From Lepidodermella squamata (Eukaryota; Gastrotricha), in the NCBI GenBank assembly GCA_047495785.1, contig JBLDXI010000024.1:2480001-2544000 (forward strand): a stretch of DNA of 64,000 bases, given 5' to 3'. Below, piece by piece: positions 41,636 through 52,300 of the stretch. The first letter of the stretch is position 1. Each line of letters starts with the position of its first letter. A program made the translations under genes and the position numbers. Below the pieces are notes generated by a model that saw nothing but the letters and a program-made list of their open reading frames with translations, was not told the origin of the DNA and ran no database searches.

Positions 41636-42760
41636 CTACTGAATAGAGTTAACAATTGCTGCAGCTGCAACCAAATTCATTGCAGCGAAAGCACAAACAG
41701 CAACACCCATAGCAATTGAATCAATAAAAACAGCCGCCTTAATGTTAGTACGGCCAAAAACATTCAGACAACGTTCAGCTGATTTTTTGTAATTATTCAC
41801 ATAATGGCACATAACTGCAGAATAGCCAGTAACTAGCATTGTATACAGCATCTCTGCCGCAACATAGTACTCAAGAATGATAGGATTCGGCGTCTTCGGT
41901 ATTGCCGAAACAAGCTGTTGTTGCAGGATCGTAAAGGCCAGTAATAGTGTCATGCAAAACGAAGATCTATCCGGCATCCTCGCTGGAATGAAGAACGACG
42001 CGAGAACGACTATACAAAACACAAAACTGGGCACAATGAGGTTTAAAATGTGCCAATGTGGTTTTCGCTTGAATTCAAAGTAGAAGATTGCCTCGGAGAA
42101 TTCGAACAGTTCAATGTCGGCCGTCTTCAGTGTCATCCAATAGTCAACCAGCGACCAGCCAGCATTTTTCGGCATGAACTTTGGATGCGAAAGGATCTTC
42201 GTCCTCGTAATATTGACGTACTCGATTGGCAATAGCACCATTATGTTAATCGCGCAAATTTGCGTGTCGAACGGGTATCTCAGGAAGTTCAAGTCGCAAT
42301 ACACGTCATAACGGCCGAGGTAAACAGCTACAAATACGCTCATCGATGGAAAAGCAGCCATTCTCACCGAAAATCGGTCCTGGGAGAGCGAAAAGTCCGA
42401 CAGCGTGTTTCTTACATTGATTTTAGGCCGCCAAATTGAAGCAGGATCGAGCTCGAGGACTGGCGTGTTAGCTGGCCATTTTGTGCTGTTGACTTGTTTA
42501 GAAAGCTCTCGAAGGCATGGTATGGCCCAATACGTTTCTATTCCGCTTATGCTTGAAAACTGCTCGTAAAGCTCGTCGATTTCGAGGAATCGGTCCATTC
42601 GCGCAATTATTTGAAGGCTTAAAGGCGCTGAGGTGCCGAGCGAAGGCGCTGTTATGTCCGGCGATACTGTTGGGCATTGCTCTGCTATGAATTCTGTAAC
42701 TGTTTGCGAGATAACAAGCGCATGTTGGCACACAATTAGTATGAGATAAATTGTTAACAT
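41636..42760 (-). CDS. Cys-loop (pentameric) ligand-gated ion channel subunit, intronless (374 aa)
   Basis: ATG 42760 is preferred because it opens a signal peptide (MLTIYLILIVCQHALVIS); in-frame upstream codons add a non-leader stretch. The ligand-binding region has IWRPKINVRN (the WxPD region), then the Cys-loop C-x13-C with FPFDxQxC-like sequence (CDLNFLRYPFDTQIC). M1 has VPSFVF-like IVPSFVFCIVVLASFF, M2 starts after ARMPDRSS and reads FCMTLLLAFTILQQQLVSAIP, M3 is about EYYVAAEMLYTMLVTGYS, and M4 is at the C-terminus. The M3-M4 loop is only about 25 residues, very short for the family. The M1-M2 linker lacks the GEK motif of cationic and the PAR-V motif of anionic receptors. Ligand and ion are unknown. 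Confidence 0.85.
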   Translation of the reverse strand: MLTIYLILIVCQHALVISQTVTEFIAEQCPTVSPDITAPSLGTSAPLSLQIIARMDRFLEIDELYEQFSSISGIETYWAIPCLRELSKQVNSTKWPANTPVLELDPASIWRPKINVRNTLSDFSLSQDRFSVRMAAFPSMSVFVAVYLGRYDVYCDLNFLRYPFDTQICAINIMVLLPIEYVNITRTKILSHPKFMPKNAGWSLVDYWMTLKTADIELFEFSEAIFYFEFKRKPHWHILNLIVPSFVFCIVVLASFFIPARMPDRSSFCMTLLLAFTILQQQLVSAIPKTPNPIILEYYVAAEMLYTMLVTGYSAVMCHYVNNYKKSAERCLNVFGRTNIKAAVFIDSIAMGVAVCAFAAMNLVAAAAIVNSIQ

Positions 42761-43557
42761 TTTGCATTTTAAAATTCGAAAAATGAAGCAAGGGTGTGGT
42801 CTATTATATTTTGTCGCGATTTTTATTTGCTTAGCCATTAGCGATAGCAAATTTGAGAACCAAAATCAACAATCACTGTCACAATTAGTTCATATCATAG
42901 TAGTCACCTTACGCTGTTCCTTCGACTTTGTTTTTTCCCCGATTCCCCTTTGATGTGTACCGACAGAATCGGATATTTTAAAATGTCGCCCACAACAAGT
43001 GTAAAGCGTGTGCAACTCGAGTTGTCTATTTCCGGCACCAGGCAAAAATTCCTCTAACCCTAATTTTTCTTCCGAAAGCTTACTTCAGTTTGTTTCCTCG
43101 AAAGCGCCTAGACATCCTACACCATGATTTCCCCACCATGAATGAATCGCCCAACTTGGGTTGATGAAAAATCGGGTTGTTATCTCGTGAAATCCCCTCA
43201 ATTAGGAATTAGAGCCTTATTGAGCAACCTAATTCACCGATTTTTCAAAAAATTTCTGAATTCATGATTTCGGTTGACGAGTTAAGAGTTAGGATGATTT
43301 TTTCGTTTGCTGACTCATGATTCATAACTCAGATATATTTTGAAAGTCGGTGAATTAGGATGCTCAATCAGGCTCCAATTCCTAATTGAGGGGATTTCAC
43401 AAGATAATAACCAGATTTTTCATCAACCCAAGTTGGGCGATTCATTCCTGGTGGAAATTAGATGCCTTGGCGCTTTCGAGATACCAAATGAGAAGCTATA
43501 GAGAAGTGTTAGATAATTGAACGGTTTATAAAATTTGTTTTATTTTATGACGTCTGA
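42761..43557. other. Intergenic region with a fold-back element
   Basis: Apart from the inverted repeat at 43097-43480, nothing is recognised. Confidence 0.45.
43097..43480. mobile_element. Fold-back/MITE-like inverted repeat (384 bp)
   Basis: Arms of roughly 140 bp (43097-43240 and 43347-43480) are inverted copies at about 90% identity by eye. They end CTCGAAAGCGCC on the left and its complement on the right, with a roughly 105-bp centre. There is no coding capacity. Confidence 0.8.
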
Positions 43558-45852
43558 TCATTTCCTAGTTTCTACTAGTTTCAATGTCTTGAGACGGTAC
43601 GGCCTTCTCACTCTATTCGACCTAGGTTGAATCCGTTTTCGCTTCAAACTCGGCATCATCCAAGCTGCACTAAGAATACTCGCCGTGATGAGAACACTGA
43701 ACGAGTCCAAAATCTGTTGAATAATAGGATGGCTCTCAGTTGCGAGATGAATCATCACGGCTGCTGGCAGTAACGTGGCAGAACACCCAGCAGCAACTGT
43801 AGCCGACCGGAATTCACGAAATTTCGTACCAAAGCCTTTGATTCGCCCGAGATCGTAAGCGACAAAACAAGCCAATAGAAGCAGCGCCATGTGAATAGCT
43901 CCGATAATTATAGGAATTGCATAATTTGCGACGTTAAATGAATTGCTTGGATAGCAGTTAACAGCCCATTCCTCGAACTGAGTGTCCTGGATTTCATCAG
44001 ATAGTTTGGAAACTAATTTTTCATAGCAAGTGAAGCCGCTTATTGAGATCCAAACAATACTCAAAATCCCGCAAATCGCTGACGAAATTGAAGCCCAGAG
44101 AACATTGGCTACGTCCAACCACCTCCAAGTCGTGCTAGTGACTGTTATTCTGAAAGCAACTTCTTTCTTTTCGAGATTGTTCTCGTCGTCATGGGGCTTT
44201 TGGCCCTGTAGAGCAAGGTATAGGGGTAGAAGTCTGAAACAAACTACCCCAATCGCTAAAAGACCTCCAATTAGGATGAAAAATATCGGAATTTTGAAAT
44301 GCTCAGATTTTTCAATCGTCATCAATCCGGATGAGATTGCTAAAATGAAACACCCTGTCAAGCTGAGTAATTTCGATAGCCAAAAATTTCGGATAAATTT
44401 TCGATCTCTCAAGTAATTTGCGATGAAGACGAGTTGACTTAGACATATAATTGCAACTAAAACTCGAATGATTACAATTACGCTGATGGGTATGCTTAGC
44501 AAGGTCTTAATTAACAAAGGACCATCTTTGGGCGGACTTCCTAACGGCCAATCGATAGCCCGAATCGCTGTAAATTCGTAGTTATCGATTTCGCTAATTT
44601 CATCCGATAAATTGGTCGTTTTTTGAGATGTTAATAGGGCAGTTAGGGATATGCCCTGTTGCGGTCTATAGTAAGAAATTCCCTGAGTTCTGCCTTGTAA
44701 TAGACTATTTTTATCATACCATTTCTCGCCAAGACTAACGCCGTAGTATCTGAGATTCAAAACCGATTCGTTAGCGACTGAAGCAACAAGACTGGGGAAC
44801 TTTTCATAGTCCCTCAGCGTCAAGTTAAACCTTGTTTTCAGTCGATTTTCTGTGTCATTAAGGGCGAGAATTACGGCTAAAGCACTGTCATAGGCTACCT
44901 GAAGACCTGCCCCAATTTCGCCCCCAACTGATTTTATCACATCGGCATATTCAAAGTTTGAAAGGCCTAGTTCGCTAGTCTGGGTGTAATTTTCAGGATT
45001 AGCCCCGCCAAAGTACAAAGTCTGCACCATTTGCTCGATAAAGTCAGTCTTACTGCAGTTTGCTAATGAAGCATCTAAGCTGAAAGCCCCAGTTTGGATG
45101 AGAAAAACGAATTTTGGCCCTCTGAGGCCGACTTTAAACGCCTCGCATAGGAAAGGATTTGCGAGGGCGGGCTGAGACGTGCTGAAAACAATGACCCTTA
45201 ACCCACTTTCTCGCAATGAAATTAGGTCATCGTGGCGAATTTCTGAGACCAGGCTGAACCAGGGCACGGAGAATCCTGATAGCAATGCCTGGCTATGAAG
45301 GATGAAAGCTGACTGGTAGTCGTTAACATTGGCTGAATTTGTCAACAGGGCGAATTTCGACCATTTCCCTACATCCCTCATGTAGCGAAGTAATGCAATG
45401 ACTGGAGATCGTAGCGTCAAGTAGGAAATGTATAGATTAGGGTATAAAGCGTGGTTCTCGAATAAAATCCCAGCGCAAGCACTGGCGACCGCGATTGAAT
45501 GGACCTGAGTTAGTATCGGGCCAATTGCCTTGCATCCACTTGAAAAACCAGGACCGAGAATGATAGGCGATTGAATTTCGCTGCTTGTTTTGTTTCGTTT
45601 GAAGTCGATTAGAATTCGAGCTGCTGCGTTGCCTAAAGCTTCGTTTTCTGCGACATTTTCAATCCAGTAGTCGGGTAGAATGTCGCGCCTGGCATTAGCG
45701 CTGTCGATCGCGAGGTCTGAAGCTAATCGAAGTGCTCGTCTGTTCGGCGAATCAAGGTGGACTATGTTCAGCAGACGTAGTGTAAACGACTTCGTCGCAT
45801 AATTTGAAGGTAAGGATTCACTCAAAAGCCAGAATAAAAGTGCTAGCTTCAT
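43558..45852 (-). CDS. Divergent GABA-B-like class C GPCR, intronless (764 aa)
   Basis: A single exon from ATG 45852 with a leader (MKLALLFWLLSESLPSNYA). The flytrap is recognisable (RRALRLASDLAIDSANARRDILPDYWIE, GPGFSSGCKAIGP, GPKFVF). The PRDGKHC and YDRRHxCYD signatures of the other four receptors are lost; the second reads VAYDSALAV, closer to ordinary GABA-B-type flytraps. Seven hydrophobic segments lie at about 445-735. The TM3-TM4 loop is short (about 30 residues), unlike the long Ser-rich loops of the paralogues, and the C-tail is basic (KRKRIQPRSNRVRRPYRLK). It may be an outgroup-like member or a relaxed copy. Confidence 0.82.
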   Translation of the reverse strand: MKLALLFWLLSESLPSNYATKSFTLRLLNIVHLDSPNRRALRLASDLAIDSANARRDILPDYWIENVAENEALGNAAARILIDFKRNKTSSEIQSPIILGPGFSSGCKAIGPILTQVHSIAVASACAGILFENHALYPNLYISYLTLRSPVIALLRYMRDVGKWSKFALLTNSANVNDYQSAFILHSQALLSGFSVPWFSLVSEIRHDDLISLRESGLRVIVFSTSQPALANPFLCEAFKVGLRGPKFVFLIQTGAFSLDASLANCSKTDFIEQMVQTLYFGGANPENYTQTSELGLSNFEYADVIKSVGGEIGAGLQVAYDSALAVILALNDTENRLKTRFNLTLRDYEKFPSLVASVANESVLNLRYYGVSLGEKWYDKNSLLQGRTQGISYYRPQQGISLTALLTSQKTTNLSDEISEIDNYEFTAIRAIDWPLGSPPKDGPLLIKTLLSIPISVIVIIRVLVAIICLSQLVFIANYLRDRKFIRNFWLSKLLSLTGCFILAISSGLMTIEKSEHFKIPIFFILIGGLLAIGVVCFRLLPLYLALQGQKPHDDENNLEKKEVAFRITVTSTTWRWLDVANVLWASISSAICGILSIVWISISGFTCYEKLVSKLSDEIQDTQFEEWAVNCYPSNSFNVANYAIPIIIGAIHMALLLLACFVAYDLGRIKGFGTKFREFRSATVAAGCSATLLPAAVMIHLATESHPIIQQILDSFSVLITASILSAAWMMPSLKRKRIQPRSNRVRRPYRLKTLKLVETRK

Positions 45853-46351
45853 TTAATGGACAGTTTTACCTATTCACGAATAATTTCTGTATGTCTGATG
45901 GCTTTCTCGAAGCTTCTTCACGAAATTAAATTTCCCATTCAATTTCAATCAAGGACTAATCAGGCAAAACTTAAGTGAGTTTGTTTTTCCTTCAGCACGT
46001 GGGATCAACGTTGTCTTATATAGTTCTAAATATGATTGAAAATTGATGTCAATTTTGCTGATTGCGCTCCTTAATTTATGCTAAAATCCATAGGTACAGT
46101 TTCCGGTTTCACAAACTAAGTTACTTATCGATCGCGGATGATCGAAGGCGCGAAAAATTATGCGTCATCAATATAGCAAATAAACATGAATTATTGTATT
46201 ATTTGATGTTCGTAAACATTGATTTTGCGTCTAGCCAATCGCGTCGCGTCTAGACTGTGCTGTTTCTCGCGACTTTTGAGCTTCAAGTGAGGGAAAACAA
46301 TAAAACGGGTCAAAGTAATAAAGCGCACTTTTTGATGCGAAATAAATTATA
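45853..46351. other. Divergent intergenic region
   Basis: About 0.5 kb between a receptor (minus) and the polycystin-like gene (plus). A bidirectional promoter is possible. No motif was recognised. Confidence 0.4.
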
Positions 46352-49300
46352 ATGGATGCAATAAAATCAGCACTCATCTTCTGCATTTTCATCATTTCAA
46401 AAGGTAACCATATACTCTAACCTCTCGAGATTATTGCCAAAGTAATTTTATCTTTCATGAAAGCTGGAGCTGATTGCGGACTTGGCTGCAAAAATGATGG
46501 AATATGCGTTGCTAGTATGCGAAGATGAAAGCTGAACTAACGTTCTAAAATTCGGTTATTTTTAAATTTAAGATCAGTCCTGCAGTTGCCCCAACTCATG
46601 GACCGGCGATTGCACCAGAGGTAAGTTTCTTATGTTCTGCTATTATCCATATTAAAAATGCTGATGTAGTGGACAGCTTCGTTTACCCTGGAAATGAATT
46701 TTCGAGACCTCTGATCGAATGGACTGCGCGTAAGGATAAAGATGCGAACTGGTTGTGATTCATCATTCACAATTTATTCTAGAAGAATTGGACAACCAAT
46801 TGAACCCAGATCCGGACGAAATACCAGATGGCTTTGTCGAGCAAAGTTCGTCAAAATGAACATGGTTTATAGTAATTTAATTGATAATTTGTTCCAGCCC
46901 AAGATCCTACGAGTTGTTGCCCATGTGGTTCTTTTATTCAAAACAATCGCTGCTATTTTGTGGCCACCCAAGATTCGCTAGAGTAAAATTAATCGGTCCT
47001 GAACTGAAATCCAGTTCAAATTTTATTTTTAGCTCATCTTCAATACAAACTTGCTCGAAACTTGGCGGAACCTTGGCTACTTTTGAACAAAACAATGTTA
47101 CCTCGTTCCTATCCTGGCTGGCCTTGAATGACGATTACGAAGCCTCAGACTGTTTGATAGTCGGAATTCATCAATCATCTAAAGACTCGGCCTGGTATTG
47201 GAATGTTGATCCTCCGATCAAAGTGACTTCCTACCTGGCCCCTTTGGATTCATCTGAAAGAACATGGCCCTGTGTCGTCCGGGTATAGGAAGGTTCCAAT
47301 GCCTGAACTACTGAAATTTTTCATATTTTCTAGGATAAATCTGCGAACATGATCGCCATGACTGACGATGCAAGTCAAGCGATTTGCATGATAACTGATC
47401 CATGTAAAAGAGCCTGCAAATCAACTGATCTGTCAACCAATTCTCAGGAAGGTTTCAAGCTGAACGATCGATGCACATCATTCAGCAATCAGCCAGTTGA
47501 GCAGCGCGAAGCTAGCCAGACGTGTCGATACCAAGGCGGATTTCTGTCCACATATCGTTACGAATATGACGCTGGCTTATTTTACGAATCTTTACCATGG
47601 AAAGATTCTGTTGTGACTATTCAAACTGGGCTATGGACAGGCCTGAACCACCTTAAAAGTTCGAAATTTTGTCTATAAATTTCCAAAAATAATAGAAATA
47701 TACTTTTAAGGTGGCTACAAGTGGAATTCGACAAATATGCCTCTTGAATATCCTTTTCATACGAACTGGAATGCCTTTGAAGGAGCTCCAAGGGACCCTG
47801 ATACGAACCTGTGCACGGCTATTGGAGAGAACGGATGGATTGATTCGAAATGTGACTCGACGTTTCTGTATGGCTGTGAATCTGGGTTGCAAAGTTACAC
47901 GTATTCGCCAGCCAATCTTACATGTCCCCAGGTTCGATGTAAAATTTGCCAAAACATAATTGTAATAAGGCTTTTTGACAGAATGGTTGTTGCCCTTGTG
48001 ATTGGATTCCCTGGATCTCCGCGAATGGAACCGAGTTTTGTTTCAAATTTTTCGAGATCTCAAAAACTTGGTCCGAATCTCAATTCTCATGCCACGCAGC
48101 TGGTTCGTACCTTGTCACACCGGACTTCGATGCGAAAGCTCAATTCCTTCTCAATTTACCACAATTCATCTCGAATTCGTATTGGATATCTCTCTCCCAG
48201 AGTAAAATTGTTGATGAATGCTGAATGATGATTATTAAAATCTAATCTATCGCAGATTCCCGAAAAGTTTGGAGGCGGCCCCAGGGTTCATACTTCACTG
48301 AAAATTCGATAAGCGCGAGCCAATCAACGAATATGATCGAATGGCTTGGGGGAGTTCTTGGAAAATCAGACGGAAAGATTCATTTTATTCAAGACCTCAA
48401 CTATGAGGTGATTCAACGCGGAAGTTATCAGTTCAATGTCTCGAAGCCAGTAATGACTAACCCTTACATTTGCGAGATGATGGTGTCTACTTCAAACAAT
48501 GGCCAGTGTCTGAGCTGCAAGAGAAGCGTCTCGAACAGCTTACTATTACCGAATCCTATTCGAGTTTCCCCCGACAAATGCATTTGGCTTTTCAGTGAGG
48601 CTGGATTTAAGGCTGAGAATGATCAATTTTGCGCGCTGAATAGAATGGAACCTGTCAATCTACAGGAATCTTACGAAAATCAGCTGGTTCAGAGTGTTCT
48701 AAAATCAGTGAATATATCGATTTGGATAGATCTAGTCAATTCCGCCGTTAAAAGTGAGTTTCGATTCCTTTCAAGTTTTCAGAGTGACTAAATATTATTT
48801 TCAAGCTGATTACGTTTGGGACGGCGAGCCGTCAAATTTCACGCGATTTTCCTGTCCTAGTAACAATTCATGGCATTACCCATGCAGCTATCTCAATTCA
48901 TCAGGTTCAATCAACTGTGACAATTGTGCAACGAAGCGTCACTTCACCTGTACCCTACCTTCGGCAAGAACCTGTTCCGACCTATGCCTGGTAGGGTTCG
49001 ACCCGGTATCAGGGTCTTGTATTAAAGTGGTGCCGACCCAATTCGTGACTCCAACTCTAGCTCGGCAGTTCTGCTTGAATGAACACGAAACCTACAACCT
49101 TGCCACCTTAACAACAGTAGATAAAATCGCTGAACTTGAAATCCTGTTGAAATCGAGAAATGTTGAACCCGGTGCCAAGTTTTGGATAGGCCACTTCAAT
49201 TTATCGTTCTGGCAAACAGATTCGGGTGAAGAGATAGCTGATTTCAGCCGATGGTCGAATGTCCCTCAAGTCGGGTCAAATTTCGGTCTAGCAACCTGGA

Positions 49301-52300
49301 ACGGCTCAAATCTGATCCTAAGTTCGGTCTCAAGTGGTATCGCCGGGGTTTTCTGTGAACGACCCAGCCCATGTTTGAGATGCCGTCATGGTTGGACATT
49401 TTTCAACGGAAAATGTTACCTGGTCAATGAATTTGAACCCGAAACTTCTTATCACCGCCAACTGCAAGGCTATTGTGACTATTTTGGGCAATCAAGTCTA
49501 ATCACCTTGGAAACTGCTATCGAACAAAGTTTTGTCAGCTTTCTTGCCCGAAATCAAACAATTCCCCTCAATTTATACCGGAGAGAGACATTTTCAGCCC
49601 TTTCGATATCAGGGCCTTTTGAGTGGGGCTATGGAGCCACCTTAAACCAGCAGCGAAACACATTTTGGGCCTCTGACCAACCAAATGACGGCGATGGCTC
49701 TCAGGTTATCGTAGCAATGTACAGTGACTCAACCTGGTTCGACACCTGGCCCGGCTACGACGGTTTCACAGCTGTTGTATGCGAAAGCCCGGCATTTGTG
49801 ACCACCCTGCAGTGTCCGAACAAAAAATCCTCGACTGGTTTTGAAAATTTAGTCGATTCGATCTACCTTAATAGCTCGACCTTAACTGCTTCATCGTCCG
49901 ACCCGGCTTACCCGGTCGCAAATCTACTGACTGGCTCGTTTTGGGCCCCGGCTACAACGGCTAATTCTTGGCTAAATATTGACCTGAGACCGAATGGAAA
50001 ATTCATTAGAGCAATTTCAACGAAAGGTTCAAGTTCAGGATTTGTGACGAACTACAAGCTCAGCTTCACCTCCACATCGATTTCGTCCTCTTTCTCTTAT
50101 TTCATGACACCGAAACTAGCGTCTCGTTTCGGGAAATCGGCTCCAATATTGCTTGCTGGTAATGCCATCGGAAATTTGTGGGCCTCGCAAAATTTTTACA
50201 ATCGCCTTATCGCTTTCCAACTTAAAATGGAAATCGCTTCATTCAATGCCGTGCCTTATGTTCAAATCAAAATTGTCGGCGGTAATTTGACCTCAAATCT
50301 CTCGGCTGCTGATTTCAGCGAATGTTGGATTGAGATTTTTGACGGATATAGCGGGGTAGAATACCCATTTTGGGTCAACACCGCCTCGGCTGATTCATCC
50401 TTATCATCCGATCATCGAGCTATAGCAGCTTTGACTCAATTTAAAGATGGAGAAGTGCCGCCGGATAGTTTGAATCGACCCCTCGGCTGGACACCGGGCA
50501 TTGTCGACAGCGCGAATTGGTGGCGAGTTGATTTTGCAACGCTGAGATTGATAACCGGCTTAGTCATGGCTGGCGATAGCTTGTCGAATTTCATCACTAG
50601 TTACTACGTCACATGGTCGCATACTGGCTATGATTACGCGTTCTCCTACTATCAAAACTCTGATGGCAGCAATAAGGTTGACCTGATTTGAATTAAATGA
50701 AATTGGCATTAGTGCGCGCACGTGATTTATGAGTGTCTAATTTGATTGGCTGGCGCTAAAAATGCGCGCACGCTGATTGGCCAGCATTTTCTTTTGCGCG
50801 CGCACACGTTTCACGTCCTATTAACCGCGTCCTACTTACGAACTTCAGTCAGTCAAGTATGCAAACCATTCAAGAAAATTTAAATAATTTATTTGCTCGG
50901 TTTTTCTTCGAGGAACGTCAATTTCTTTAATATTAATAGCCTTTTAAATTATTAATTATGTTTTGTTAGCTTTTTGCCGGTCCTTACGACGCGACTCTGC
51001 CTACACAGCAAACATTCTGCCCGCCTATGAAAGCAAAAGCCGTCAAAATATTGCCCAACACTCACTCTTCAAGCCCGGGTCTCGTCGTCTCTCTGTTCGG
51101 CTGCACTGCGCGCCGGCGGCGTTGTGAGTCTTCAAGACTATTTGATCATAAAACATTAATGGTTTTCCCGCTAGGTATTGATTGTTGCGACGATGCAGGC
51201 ATTTGTGCTTGCCATTGCCCCGCTGGTTGGACAGGAACGACATGTGAAATGCCGATTTCTGAAATATACAACAAAATTACTGAAAAGCCAGGTTACATTC
51301 CGAAATAAGAGAAAAATGGAAATGAAATATTTTAAGGAGGATTTTTATTTAATTGTTTATAGTTTGCTCGGAAGAACTTCTTCAGTATTTGCCGGAATGG
51401 GGAGGTTCAATGACAGCGTCTTCAAATGCAGACCAAGCCTATCTCGCTGCCGGGTTCTCTGCCGGGACATTTTGGTCACCCTCATTAACCGACCTCGCCC
51501 CTTACCTACAAATCAATTTCAACCGCGAAGTTCATATTTCGGCCATCAAAATTGCTGGCTCATCAGGGGCCTGGGTGTCTCAATACGCAATTTCGTTCAG
51601 AACCCGATTCGCGTTTTACTACCCGATCCTTACCAATCAATCGAACCCTGCCAGCTCGGAATTTTCATCAAATGGAGCTAGGGATGACGATGAAAATAAC
51701 TTTGCGACTAATTACTTTTGCCCAACTATCAAAACTGATTCGATCAAGTTGAAGCCATTTGCTTTCGTCGGATCTCCGCCGCGTATCAGGCTGATAATCG
51801 CAGGGTGTCTAACTCACACAGGTTGCGGATCATGCTGCACGAGTCAGGGCGGCTGTCAGTGCAAATGCGCGATTGGCTACGGCGGGGTAGATTGTTCGAA
51901 ATGGATTCTAGCCCCGATTGATTGCGAAGATGTCGCAATGCGACCGCCGGCTAAAAGTGGAATCTATACCTTATCCCCGCCTCTGGCCAACCCCTTTCCA
52001 GCTTATTGTGAGATGGACCTATTAGGAGGCGGCTGGACTGTTTTCCTTAATCGCCTTAGTAGCGATTTAATCGATTTCCACCGAACTTGGGTTGAATATC
52101 GGAACGGCTTCGGAAATCTTTCTTCAGCCTTCTGGCTTGGCAATGAGCCGATTTACAAGATGACAAAACAAATATTCCACACTTATAACTTGGCGGTATT
52201 TCTCGAAGCCAATGATAGTCAGCATTCAGTTGCGCTGTTTGAGAACTTCAATTTGGAGAACGAAGCGTCGCGTTACATGTTGAAAATTGCCAAGCCGTTC

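Noticed and set aside
50677-50969. In-frame stop in the polycystin-like gene, considered as a gene end or pseudogene mark
   Set aside because: A GT donor at 50677 and an AG acceptor at 50969 restore the missing F5/8C C-terminal part (AGPYDATLPTQQTFCPP), and phases stay consistent to the end.
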